Assembly: GCA_023440705.1 (NCBI GenBank) | Contig: JAEXRP010000058.1 | Coordinates: 1-49,782 of the forward strand | Origin: Soonwooa sp023440705 | Lineage (GTDB): Bacteria; Bacteroidota; Bacteroidia; Flavobacteriales; Weeksellaceae | Reading direction: 5' to 3' | Length of the DNA stretch: 49,782 bases | Shown: positions 41,073 to 49,659 of the stretch, piece by piece | How the letters are laid out: every line of letters starts with the position of its first letter | Numbering within the stretch: position 1 is the stretch's first letter | Notes under the pieces: generated by a model | Told to the model about the DNA's origin: nothing | The model's database searches: none | What the model saw: only the letters and a program-made list of their open reading frames with translations | Position numbers and translations under genes: made by a program

Positions 41073-42412
41073 GACTTCTTAGTTTTAGGTGAATAATTTG
41101 GATCGGTTGGGTCATATAATTTCGGAACCATTTTAATTTGTCTTGACAATAAAAACGCTAAAATCATCGCTAAAGTCACGAATATAAACGTGAAAAAGTA
41201 AAACGAATATTGAATTCCTGGCATCGGTGTTACAGCATCAATCGTTTTCATCACGCCATAAATAATCCAAGGTTGCCTACCGACTTCAGTTACCGTCCAG
41301 CCCGCTTCTAGCGCGATATATCCAAATGGAGTTGCAATAAAAAACATTTTAAGAAACCATGTTTTGGTCATCCATTCTTTCTTTTTATACAGAGCAAAAA
41401 GATAAATTCCACCCATTAACATCATGATAACACCAAAGAAAATCATAATCTGAAAAGCATAATGAACGACAGCAACCGGCGGCCACAAGTCTCTTGGAAA
41501 ATCATTCAAGCCTTTCACTTCGCCATTAAAATCGCCTGTCGCAAGAAAGCTTAAAACCTTTGGAACTTTAACGGAATATTTTACTTCACCCGTTTTTTCA
41601 TCAGGAATTCCACCCAAAACAAAAGCGGCACCTTTTTCAGTTTCAAAATGAGCTTCCATCGCGGCTAGTTTAATTGGTTGTCGCTTGGTGACCGATTTCG
41701 CAGCAATATCACCACTTAACGGCGCTCCAAAGGCTCCAATCAAAGCAAATCCCATCGCAATTCGGAATGCTTTTGTATGGAACTCGACATTTTTCTTCTT
41801 TAAAATTAAATAAGCATGAACACCAGCAACAGCAAATCCCGTCGCGCAAAATGCAGCAACAGTCATGTGAAAGGCTTGCGGGAACCAAGCTTCATTAAAC
41901 ATTGCTTTTATGGGATCTATGTTGATGTATTCACCATTCACAAAATCAAAACCAGCGGGACTATTCATCCAAGCATTGGCGGCTACAACAAGAATTCCCG
42001 ATGCCAAACCACTAAGCCCAACAATTAATCCGCAAATCCAGTGAAACCATTTGTTTAATCGATCCCAACCATACAGGAAAAAACCTAAAGCAATGGCTTC
42101 AATAAAAAATGCCGTTCCCTCAAGTGAGAAAGGCATTCCGAAAATGGGACCTGCATGTTCCATGAATTTAGGCCATAATAATCCCAATTCGAAAGAAAGC
42201 ATCGTGCCAGAAACTGCTCCCGTTGCAAATAATATGGCAACACCTTTGCTCCATGCTTTGGTGAGTCCTTTGTAGATTTCGCTTCCCGTTTTTAGATATT
42301 TCCAATGAGAATAGGCCATAAGAAAAGGCATTACCATCCCAACACAAGCGAATATGATGTGGAAACCTAATGATAGAGCCATTTGCGACCGAGCCGCGAT
42401 AAAATCATCCAT
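41069..42412 (-). CDS. cydA: Cytochrome bd oxidase subunit I, short Q-loop type
   Basis: A 447-residue haem-bearing subunit of the bd quinol oxidase, which reduces oxygen at low tension and resists several respiratory poisons. Haem ligands are visible: H18 (GFHIIF), H182 (QAFHMTVAA), and the Met of YAFQIMIFFG. The signature AGWTVTEVGRQPWIIYG is intact. The Q-loop (about residues 235-310) is short against the 522-residue E. coli protein, so this is the short-loop class. cydB follows with a 4-bp overlap. No separate cydX-like gene is visible. The oxidase probably supports growth at low oxygen. Confidence 0.94.
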   Translation of the reverse strand: MDDFIAARSQMALSLGFHIIFACVGMVMPFLMAYSHWKYLKTGSEIYKGLTKAWSKGVAILFATGAVSGTMLSFELGLLWPKFMEHAGPIFGMPFSLEGTAFFIEAIALGFFLYGWDRLNKWFHWICGLIVGLSGLASGILVVAANAWMNSPAGFDFVNGEYINIDPIKAMFNEAWFPQAFHMTVAAFCATGFAVAGVHAYLILKKKNVEFHTKAFRIAMGFALIGAFGAPLSGDIAAKSVTKRQPIKLAAMEAHFETEKGAAFVLGGIPDEKTGEVKYSVKVPKVLSFLATGDFNGEVKGLNDFPRDLWPPVAVVHYAFQIMIFFGVIMMLMGGIYLFALYKKKEWMTKTWFLKMFFIATPFGYIALEAGWTVTEVGRQPWIIYGVMKTIDAVTPMPGIQYSFYFFTFIFVTLAMILAFLLSRQIKMVPKLYDPTDPNYSPKTKKS

Positions 42413-42632
42413 CCTATAAAAAATTAATGAGAGTAAAGTTAGGGATTAGAAGTTGCTTATACTTACATAATTGTGGATTATTTTAAACAAAATTTTAAAA
42501 TAATTGAATACTATTTTTAGGTATTTTTTTATCAAATCTTTAACTAATTTTTGAATGCTAAAAACTTTCAAAAACCGAAAATTTTCACGATATTTGTAGG
42601 TCTTTGCACAGCGCAAAAATTAAAAATTTTAT

Positions 42633-44567
42633 ATGAGTCAAAAACAATATACAGCAAGTAGTATTCAGGCATTAGAAGGAATGGAGCACGTACGTATGCG
42701 TCCTTCAATGTACATTGGTGATGTGGGCACAAGAGGTCTTCACCATTTGGTTTATGAAGTAGTGGACAACTCTATTGATGAGGCTTTGGCAGGTTATTGT
42801 GATACAATTACCGTAACCATCAAAGAAGGCAACGGAATTGAGGTGACCGATAACGGTCGTGGTATTCCGGTTGACTTTCACGAAAAGGAGCAAAAATCAG
42901 CTTTGGAGGTTGTAATGACCAAAATTGGAGCAGGAGGAAAGTTCGATAAAGATTCGTATAAAGTTTCGGGAGGTTTACATGGTGTTGGGGTATCGTGTGT
43001 TAACGCGCTTTCTAACGACATGATTACAACGGTTTTCCGTGACGGAAACGTGTATCAACAACATTATCAAAGAGGAAAAGCTCTAGAAGATGTTAAGCAA
43101 GTAGGAAATACAGACAAGCGTGGAACAATGCAGTTTTTCCAGCCAGATGATACTATTTTCACTGAGTTGGTGTACAACTACGATACATTAGCAAATCGTT
43201 TGAGAGAACTTTCTTATCTAAATAAAGGAATTACAATCACCTTAACAGACGAAAGACAAGTTTTGGAAGATGGAAGTTTCAAGCATGAAGTTTTCCATTC
43301 TGAAGGTGGTCTTAAAGAATTCGTTGAATATATCGATGGAAACCGTGAATCGATCATGGAGCATGTTATTTACATGGAAGGTGATCGAGAAGGTATTCCT
43401 GTAGAAGTGGCGATGCGTTATAATACGTCGTTTAACGAAAACCTTCATTCGTATGTTAACAATATTAATACACACGAAGGAGGAACGCATTTAGCTGGTT
43501 TCCGTCGAGCATTAACAAGAACTTTGAAAAAATATGCTGATGAACTTGGTTTACCAGCAAAAGAAAAAGTAGAAGTAACAGGAGATGACTTCCGTGAAGG
43601 GCTTACAGCCGTGATTTCTGTTAAAGTTATGGAACCTCAATTTGAAGGTCAAACGAAAACAAAATTAGGTAACTCTGAAGTTTCGGGTGCGGTTGATAAA
43701 ATCGTTGGTGAAATGCTAACGAACTTCCTAGAAGAGAATCCATCTGAGGCTAAAACAATCGTTCAGAAAGTTGTTTTGGCAGCGAAAGCGCGTCAAGCAG
43801 CTAAGAAAGCGAGAGAAATGGTTCAACGTAAATCGCCAATGGGTGGTTCTGGACTTCCAGGGAAATTGTCAGATTGTTCTTCAAAAGATCCAGCAGAATC
43901 AGAATTATTTCTAGTAGAGGGAGATTCCGCGGGTGGTACGGCAAAACAAGGCCGTGATCGTCATTTCCAAGCAATTCTTCCTTTGAGAGGTAAGATTTTG
44001 AATGTTGAAAAATCGATGCTTCACAAAGTATATGACAACGACGAAATCAAAAATATCTACACAGCTTTAGGTGTTTCTGTTGGAACGGAAGAAGATTCAA
44101 AAGCCTTGAATTTAACCAAACTTCGTTATCACAAAATCGTGATTATGACCGATGCTGATATCGATGGGTCCCACATTTCGACTTTGATTTTGACGTTCTT
44201 CTTTAGATATATGAAGGAATTGATTGAGAATGGATATATCTATATCGCTCAACCACCTTTGTATTTATTGAAAAAAGGTAACAAAAAGATCTACGCGTAC
44301 AACGAAAAAGAGCGTGAAGAAATTACGCTAGAAATGTCACCAGACGGAAAAGGAGTAGAAGTACAGCGTTATAAAGGTCTTGGGGAAATGAATCCTGAAC
44401 AGCTTTGGGATACAACGCTTAACCCAGAACACAGAACTTTGAAGCAAATCACGATTGAAAATGCGGTTGAAGCTGACAGTACATTCTCCATGTTGATGGG
44501 AGACGAAGTTCCACCAAGAAGAGAATTTATTGAGAAGAATGCAATCTATGCAAGAATTGATGCTTAA
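42633..44567 (+). CDS. gyrB: DNA gyrase subunit B
   Basis: A 644-residue ATPase subunit of gyrase, which introduces negative supercoils. The GHKL ATP-binding blocks are VYEVVDNSIDEALAGYC, TDNGRGIPVDFHEKE and SGGLHGVGVSCVNALS. The TOPRIM domain has LVEGDSAGGTAKQGRDR and MTDADIDGSHISTL. The C-terminus has QRYKGLGEMNPEQLWDTT. The GyrB reading is preferred over ParE because of the QLWDTT-type tail and the match in length to Flavobacteriia GyrB. It is transcribed alone, with a near-consensus -7 box GATATTTG at 42589-42596 and its own terminator. Confidence 0.96.
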   Translation: MSQKQYTASSIQALEGMEHVRMRPSMYIGDVGTRGLHHLVYEVVDNSIDEALAGYCDTITVTIKEGNGIEVTDNGRGIPVDFHEKEQKSALEVVMTKIGAGGKFDKDSYKVSGGLHGVGVSCVNALSNDMITTVFRDGNVYQQHYQRGKALEDVKQVGNTDKRGTMQFFQPDDTIFTELVYNYDTLANRLRELSYLNKGITITLTDERQVLEDGSFKHEVFHSEGGLKEFVEYIDGNRESIMEHVIYMEGDREGIPVEVAMRYNTSFNENLHSYVNNINTHEGGTHLAGFRRALTRTLKKYADELGLPAKEKVEVTGDDFREGLTAVISVKVMEPQFEGQTKTKLGNSEVSGAVDKIVGEMLTNFLEENPSEAKTIVQKVVLAAKARQAAKKAREMVQRKSPMGGSGLPGKLSDCSSKDPAESELFLVEGDSAGGTAKQGRDRHFQAILPLRGKILNVEKSMLHKVYDNDEIKNIYTALGVSVGTEEDSKALNLTKLRYHKIVIMTDADIDGSHISTLILTFFFRYMKELIENGYIYIAQPPLYLLKKGNKKIYAYNEKEREEITLEMSPDGKGVEVQRYKGLGEMNPEQLWDTTLNPEHRTLKQITIENAVEADSTFSMLMGDEVPPRREFIEKNAIYARIDA

Positions 44568-44597
44568 TTTTTCTTTTTAAATTTAAAATAAAACAAT

Positions 44598-44624
44598 AAA
44601 ACCTTCCACTTTTGGAAGGTTTTT
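44598..44624 (+). terminator. Terminator of gyrB
   Basis: AAAACCTTCCA (44598-44608), CTTT loop, TGGAAGGTTTT (44613-44623), then TTT. Confidence 0.85.
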
Positions 44625-44651
44625 TGCTATCAAAAAGCAAAATTTTAAATT

Positions 44652-45455
44652 ATGAAGTCATTTGTTGGAAGTTTAGTTTTAGGTTCGTTGGTGTTATTTA
44701 GTTGTTCAAAGAAGCAAACAACAGAGGTTAATATTCCTACGTTTGATAAAGATACCATTGCCGCAGAAGCAGCATTTAAGATGGATTCTATCAAGATTTC
44801 GGACTCGATAAAAGCTGGTACTAACCTAACTTTGGCTTATGATAATAGCGTTTTGTTATTTCCGACAATTACTAATAAAACGGTTTTGGATAGCATCTAT
44901 GCGCCAACATTATTAAAAACAAATGATTATTCTAAAACTGGATTTGCAACAGCTTTCGAAGAAGATAAATCTAATTTTTATAAAGAAAGTAAACCAAAAG
45001 ATTTTCAGCCAGCCTCACATCAGACTTGGGATACTCAATCGCACATGTCAGTGTTTTCTAACCAAGATGACATGTTAACAATTCGATATACAAACGGCGG
45101 TTTTTCAGGTGGCGCGCATGGTTATTATAATGAACTTTATAAAATTTTTGATCTTAAAAACAATAAAAGTATCCTACTTTCTGATGTTGTCAAAAACCCA
45201 AAAGATAAAATCTGGAACCAGCTCTTGATGGACAGTTTTACGAAAAATGATAAAGATGGTCAAAAAGATATGTTGTTAGAAAAAGTAATTCCACTTAATA
45301 CCAATTTCTATTTTGGAAACAAGTCGATAACTTTTGTCTATAACCAATACGAGATTACCGCTTATGCAGCGGGCGTAGTCTACATTACTTTAGATTATAA
45401 AGATGTTAAAGACCAACTAAAACCAGAATTTTTACAACGTGTACGATTTAATTAA
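44652..45455 (+). CDS. DUF3298 domain-containing lipoprotein
   Basis: A 267-residue lipoprotein. The signal MKSFVGSLVLGSLVLFSCSK has lipobox FSC (cysteine 18). The mature part holds the RsiV-like DUF3298 fold: TIRYTNGGFSGGAHGYYNEL near residues 145-165, then ILLSDVVKNPKDKIW, and the final strands FYFGNKSITFVYNQYEITAY and AAGVVYITLDYKDVK. Family members elsewhere bind lysozyme or sense envelope stress, but that role is not shown here. It lies 84 nt after gyrB with a terminator between. The gene after it has a terminator hairpin in its own leader. Confidence 0.8.
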   Translation: MKSFVGSLVLGSLVLFSCSKKQTTEVNIPTFDKDTIAAEAAFKMDSIKISDSIKAGTNLTLAYDNSVLLFPTITNKTVLDSIYAPTLLKTNDYSKTGFATAFEEDKSNFYKESKPKDFQPASHQTWDTQSHMSVFSNQDDMLTIRYTNGGFSGGAHGYYNELYKIFDLKNNKSILLSDVVKNPKDKIWNQLLMDSFTKNDKDGQKDMLLEKVIPLNTNFYFGNKSITFVYNQYEITAYAAGVVYITLDYKDVKDQLKPEFLQRVRFN

Positions 45456-45473
45456 CAATTAATTAATAAAACG

Positions 45474-45481
45474 TATTTTTG
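45474..45481 (+). promoter_or_regulatory. -7 promoter box ahead of the lipid kinase
   Basis: TATTTTTG, followed by CAATATC. The transcription start would fall at about 45488, directly at the base of the hairpin at 45489. Confidence 0.42.
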
Positions 45482-45488
45482 CAATATC

Positions 45489-45514
45489 AAAACTCCGAAT
45501 TATCGGAGTTTTTT
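45489..45514 (+). terminator. Terminator hairpin between the DUF3298 and lipid kinase genes
   Basis: AAAACTCCGA (45489-45498), ATTA loop, TCGGAGTTTT (45503-45512), then TT. It ends the upstream lipoprotein transcript. If the -7 box at 45474 is used, it forms the very start of the kinase leader. Confidence 0.8.
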
Positions 45515-45528
45515 ATTAGAATTTATCC

Positions 45529-46374
45529 ATGAAGACAGCTTACATTATCAATCCATTTTCAGCTAAAAAAAATTATAAAAGCTTTCTGACAGCTTTAGAA
45601 TCGAGAGTTGAAAATCCTTTGGTTTTAGTTTCAAAATCGATTGAAGACAGTTTTGATTTTATTAAACAAAATTGGAACGATGTTGATGTTTTTGTGGCAA
45701 TCGGAGGCGATGGTACCATCTCTACGGTTGCAAGTAAATTGGTTAATTCTGATAAAATTTTGGCGGTTTTTCCAGCTGGTTCGGGCAATGGTTTTTCTAA
45801 TGAAACTAATTTTTCTAAAAACATCGATTCTCTTTTAACAAAGCTAAAAAAGAAAGATTTCAAATTGGTGGATTCTTTCTCGGTGAATGGTAATTTGTCG
45901 ATTAACGTATCTGGTGTTGGTCTAGACGGTAACATTATAGAAGGATTCGAACATTCTGAACGTGGTTTTAGCAGTTACATCAAAATTACGGTAGAAAAAT
46001 ATTTTAAATTTAAACCTATTAAAGTTAAGTTTGAAGAAAAATACAAGCAATTCGACGGCGAATATATGATGGTGAATGTCGCTAACAGTCGTCAATTTGG
46101 GAATAATGCCTACATTGCACCACAAGCAGATATGTCGGACGGAAAAGTAGAAATCGCTTTGGTTAAGAAATTTCCGTTGCCTGCAGGACTTTCTTTTGCT
46201 TATCAAATGTTTACAAAAAGTCTAAAGCCAAGCAAATATTTACAATACATTTCAACCTCCGAAATTTCCTTTAGCGTAGATTCGGAAGCGTGGCATCTTG
46301 ATGGTGAATATCACAAAATAAAATCGCCAGTTGAGGTTAAAGTGCTTCCGAAAAGTTTGAGAATTTTGGTTTAA
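45529..46374 (+). CDS. Diacylglycerol kinase-family lipid kinase
   Basis: A 281-residue cytoplasmic kinase of the DAGKc family (YegS/BmrU-like). The nucleotide motif is AIGGDGTISTVASKL near residues 62-76, followed by PAGSGNGFSNE, the pair that defines the fold. Later come NVSGVGLDGNIIEGFEHSER and IAPQADMSDGKVEIALV. These enzymes phosphorylate diacylglycerol or related lipids; the actual substrate cannot be read. It starts MKTAYIINPFSAKKN, the usual start. The leader begins with a terminator-like hairpin, which could hold expression down. The dispersed repeat copy C lies just beyond its stop. Confidence 0.85.
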   Translation: MKTAYIINPFSAKKNYKSFLTALESRVENPLVLVSKSIEDSFDFIKQNWNDVDVFVAIGGDGTISTVASKLVNSDKILAVFPAGSGNGFSNETNFSKNIDSLLTKLKKKDFKLVDSFSVNGNLSINVSGVGLDGNIIEGFEHSERGFSSYIKITVEKYFKFKPIKVKFEEKYKQFDGEYMMVNVANSRQFGNNAYIAPQADMSDGKVEIALVKKFPLPAGLSFAYQMFTKSLKPSKYLQYISTSEISFSVDSEAWHLDGEYHKIKSPVEVKVLPKSLRILV

Positions 46375-46413
46375 TTTTGAGTTAAAATTATGTCGAAATA
46401 GTATTTTAACTAG

Positions 46414-46568
46414 AGTTCGGAATAAACTAAGTAACGTCAGTTCGAGTAGATTTTGAAAAAATCGTATCGAGAACTTCTCTTAAAAACTTCTCGATACACT
46501 TCGCAATGCTACGTTACTCGAAGTGACGACGCATTTAAAGAAAGGCGCTTTATCCCGAACTAATGTTA
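46414..46568. repeat. Dispersed near-palindromic repeat, copy C
   Basis: The best-kept copy. Ends: AGTTCGGAATAA and TTATCCCGAACT. Inner pairs: CGTCAGTTCGAGT with ACTCGAAGTGACG, and GTATCGAGAACTTC with AACTTCTCGATAC. It starts 40 nt after the lipid kinase stop and could act as its 3' hairpin. The 46569-46650 remainder of the gap shows nothing else. Confidence 0.8.
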
Positions 46569-46650
46569 AAAAATAAACCAACAAGCCTTCTTTTGAACTT
46601 TATCAAACTTGCAAAATGTTTTAGCTTTTGTGGTTTAATTCAATGTATGA

Positions 46651-48318
46651 CTATTTTGAAGATAAAGTTTCATTGATAACCACAAGGGCTTTTTCCAAAA
46701 CTTCGTCGCGCTTTTCCAAAATTCCTTTAACAGTAGGTTTTACTTCGATGTCGGGAACAAGTCCGATTCTTTGCGTTTCGCGACCGTCAGGGTAGAAGGC
46801 GCCCAAACCAGAATATTGCGTCTCCGCATTTAGCATTTTTAATCTTACAACATTTCCATTAGCGCCAGCTGTGTTACTTCCAATAACAGTACAATTTGGG
46901 TGTTGTTTTAGCATCATTGTTAGCGTTTCTGCTTGACTTTGGGTGATCTCGTTGACCAACGCGATTACTTTTCCTTTGTAGTTATCCGGGTTTTTAGTTC
47001 CAACAAAAGCTTTGTCTTCGTAGAATTTTCCGGGATATTGAAGATCAGGCTTCATCCAAGAATAATAGTTTGTGATTTTAGGAATTAACTGAAAAGAAAA
47101 TGCTTGTGTCGTTCCTTTTGGGTAATTGCGAACATCAAAAATAATAGCTTCTGTATTTTTTAAATTTTTAAAAATTCCCACAACATCATTGATTTCAACT
47201 GCGCCGACGTTTATGTAACCAATTTTTTGCTCTTCGTCTAGGAATTTCCATTTTTCGACATCATTTTTTTTAGGTTTAATAATGTCTTTGATGAAGTAAG
47301 TTTTGGCATCGATATTTTGAACGATTCCTTTTCTTTCAATTTTTAAATTAATACTAGGATTATTACTCCACAAAACTAAATTTTTAATATTGCGTAGCTT
47401 TCCCCATGCGTTGGATGCAGAAACATATTTCGAATGTTTTTTAACCACATCAGGAATTGTTTCACCATTAATTTCTAGGATTACATCTTCGGCTTGTAAC
47501 GCGAAATCTTCACCTGATTTTCTATCAAGAACTTTAGAAACAACAAGTTTGTTTTCCGCGCTTATAACCTCGATTGGAAGCATACGCGTTCCAAAAAGAT
47601 ACTTTGTTAAATCAGAACTTTTGAGAACCACATGCGAGTCATCCGTTTTGGCAAGAAGTACAAAAGTTGCTAAAGCATAGTCTTTTTGATTATTGGCATT
47701 AAGAAATTTTGGAATCATTTCTGGTAAAACCGAACTCCATTTTTGATCTGTTTGATATTTGTAAGGGAAAAAGTATTCAATCAAATTATAATACCTGAAA
47801 AGTTCCACCAATCTCAATTCTTTAGTTGGATAAAGATCAGCGGTATATTTTTCATTTTGAATACCAATCTTTTCAAGTTTTTTGTCAAAAAAGTAATAGT
47901 GATTTTCCGCTTGATTTCGGTTTTCTTCAATGTAATTTAATTTGTTGATAACATCGTCTGAAAATATATTTTTATCATCCGTCCAACTAAAATCAAAGTT
48001 TTTTAAAAAATATTTTTTGTCAGAATTCTTTTTGCAAGTTTTACATTTTTTGACTTCGCCGAGTTGATCGATCCAATTAGCAAGCAAGGCATTGAATTCT
48101 TTTTTGGTATTTGTATTTTCAGATTCTTGGATTTTTGAAATCAGTTGTGCGTCCCAGTCAAAAGTTCCTGCTGCAACTTTAGGATGATAATATTTTAGAA
48201 AACCCCAAACTTTGCAGAGTTGTTCTAGTTTTTGATTTTCAGATAATTGTTCTTGCGAAAAAAGAAATTGGCTATTAATTAATAAAAATGCGACTCCGAG
48301 AAAATAGTTTTTTAACAT
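46651..48318 (-). CDS. S41 family peptidase (C-terminal processing type)
   Basis: A 555-residue exported protease. The signal peptide is MLKNYFLGVAFLLINSQFLF followed by SQEQ. Residues 240-340 form a PDZ-like domain (AEDVILEINGETIPDVV). The S41 core has IGYINVGAV, then IIFDVRNYPKG and the nucleophile region VALVNEITQSQAETLTMML, with GSNTAGANGNV after it. The serine in TQSQAE is in the expected place. It acts in the periplasm or outside the cell, degrading or trimming proteins; substrates are unknown. It is transcribed alone from a -7 box at 48338-48345 and has no obvious terminator. Confidence 0.88.
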   Translation of the reverse strand: MLKNYFLGVAFLLINSQFLFSQEQLSENQKLEQLCKVWGFLKYYHPKVAAGTFDWDAQLISKIQESENTNTKKEFNALLANWIDQLGEVKKCKTCKKNSDKKYFLKNFDFSWTDDKNIFSDDVINKLNYIEENRNQAENHYYFFDKKLEKIGIQNEKYTADLYPTKELRLVELFRYYNLIEYFFPYKYQTDQKWSSVLPEMIPKFLNANNQKDYALATFVLLAKTDDSHVVLKSSDLTKYLFGTRMLPIEVISAENKLVVSKVLDRKSGEDFALQAEDVILEINGETIPDVVKKHSKYVSASNAWGKLRNIKNLVLWSNNPSINLKIERKGIVQNIDAKTYFIKDIIKPKKNDVEKWKFLDEEQKIGYINVGAVEINDVVGIFKNLKNTEAIIFDVRNYPKGTTQAFSFQLIPKITNYYSWMKPDLQYPGKFYEDKAFVGTKNPDNYKGKVIALVNEITQSQAETLTMMLKQHPNCTVIGSNTAGANGNVVRLKMLNAETQYSGLGAFYPDGRETQRIGLVPDIEVKPTVKGILEKRDEVLEKALVVINETLSSK

Positions 48319-48337
48319 GTTTAGTTTTTGAGAGTTT

Positions 48338-48345
48338 CAAAAATA
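48338..48345 (-). promoter_or_regulatory. -7 promoter box of the S41 peptidase gene
   Basis: TATTTTTG on the minus strand, 19 nt before the start. No clear -33 box. Confidence 0.42.
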
Positions 48346-48407
48346 GAAATTGCTCTTCTTAACTTTATCTTAAAGCAGTCCTAAATAAAAGTTAAACGGA
48401 ATTTCGT

Positions 48408-48415
48408 TAGCTTTG
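48408..48415 (+). promoter_or_regulatory. -7 promoter box of the HD-domain gene
   Basis: TAGCTTTG followed by TAATC, 25 nt before the start at 48441. No clear -33 box. Confidence 0.45.
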
Positions 48416-48440
48416 TAATCATTATCAACAATAGTTTACG

Positions 48441-49655
48441 ATGCTTAACAAACTCAAAATTATCAACGATCCAGTTCACGGTTTTATCAAGATTCCACAT
48501 GAGATTCTTTATGATGTGATCGAACATCCTTATTTCCAGAGACTTCGCAGAATTTCTCAGACAGGATTGTTGTCGTTGGTTTTTCCAGGTGCCAAACATA
48601 CCAGGTTTCATCATGCTTTGGGTGCAATGCATTTGATGTTTACAGCACTCGAAACTTTGAAATTAAAAGGCGTTTCTATTTCCAAAGAAGAAGAAAAAGC
48701 GGCTTTGTTGGCGATTTTGTTGCACGATGTTGGTCATGGGCCATTTTCTCACGCGTTAGAAAATCGATTAATGGACAATTGGCACCACGAAAAGTTGTCC
48801 TTATTGTTAATGACAAAGCTAAACGAAGAATTTTCGGGGGAGTTGACTTTAGCGATTGAGATGTTCAAAGGGCAATATTCTCGCAAGTTTTTCAACCAGT
48901 TAATTTCGTCGCAGTTGGATGTCGATCGTTTGGATTATCTTAAGCGCGATAGCTTCTACACGGGCGTTTCCGAAGGTAATGTCAATACGCAACGTATTAT
49001 TTCGATGCTTAATGTGTCAAACGACGAGTTGGTGGTTGACTCCAAAGGCATTTACTCTATCGAAAATTATTTAACTGCGAGAATGTTCATGTATTGGCAG
49101 GTTTATTACCACAAAACGGCAGCTTTGTCAGAACATCTTTTGGTGAAAATTTTGGGAAGAGCAAAAAAACTGGTTTCTGAAGGAATGTCGTTGGACGCGC
49201 CAAAATATTTAAAATATTTCTTAGAAAATCAGCATTTCGAAGAAGAGAACGAACTCAACTTGAAAAACTTCACCATGTTGGATGATATGGACGTTTTCCA
49301 AGCGATAAAATTGTGGACAGAATCGGATGATTTTGTGTTGTCTTATCTTTGTAAAGCTGTTATTTATCGTCATTTTCCTAAAACGATGTCGTCATCGCAA
49401 TATTTTTCTGAGGACTTTATTCAAACCAAAATTCATAAGACTAATCAACTTTTCGGTATCGATAACGGTAATGAGTTGGTTGATCAGATTTCACGAAGTC
49501 TTTTGCCTTATGACACCGAAAAGCAACCAATATTTTTGTTAGATAAATCGGGCAAAAAAATCAAATTAGAAGATTCTGAAAATCAGATTTTGTCGTCGTT
49601 TATCAATCAAGTCAATACAAAATATATTCTGTCTTTTCCTCGCGAAGTAATATAA
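48441..49655 (+). CDS. HD-domain phosphohydrolase (dNTPase-like)
   Basis: A 404-residue cytoplasmic metal-dependent phosphohydrolase. It starts MLNKLKIINDPVHGFIKIP, typical of the family. The metal ligands are in AKHTRFHHALGAMH (residues 51-64), the HD pair H95-D96 in LLHDVGHGPFSHALE, and the fourth ligand in SQLDVDRLDYLKRDSFYTG. This SAMHD1/dGTPase-like arrangement suggests breakdown of deoxynucleoside triphosphates, though related proteins also act on other nucleotides. It is transcribed alone and is divergent from the S41 gene. A GC-rich repeat begins 5 nt after its stop. Confidence 0.88.
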   Translation: MLNKLKIINDPVHGFIKIPHEILYDVIEHPYFQRLRRISQTGLLSLVFPGAKHTRFHHALGAMHLMFTALETLKLKGVSISKEEEKAALLAILLHDVGHGPFSHALENRLMDNWHHEKLSLLLMTKLNEEFSGELTLAIEMFKGQYSRKFFNQLISSQLDVDRLDYLKRDSFYTGVSEGNVNTQRIISMLNVSNDELVVDSKGIYSIENYLTARMFMYWQVYYHKTAALSEHLLVKILGRAKKLVSEGMSLDAPKYLKYFLENQHFEEENELNLKNFTMLDDMDVFQAIKLWTESDDFVLSYLCKAVIYRHFPKTMSSSQYFSEDFIQTKIHKTNQLFGIDNGNELVDQISRSLLPYDTEKQPIFLLDKSGKKIKLEDSENQILSSFINQVNTKYILSFPREVI

Positions 49656-49659
49656 TATT

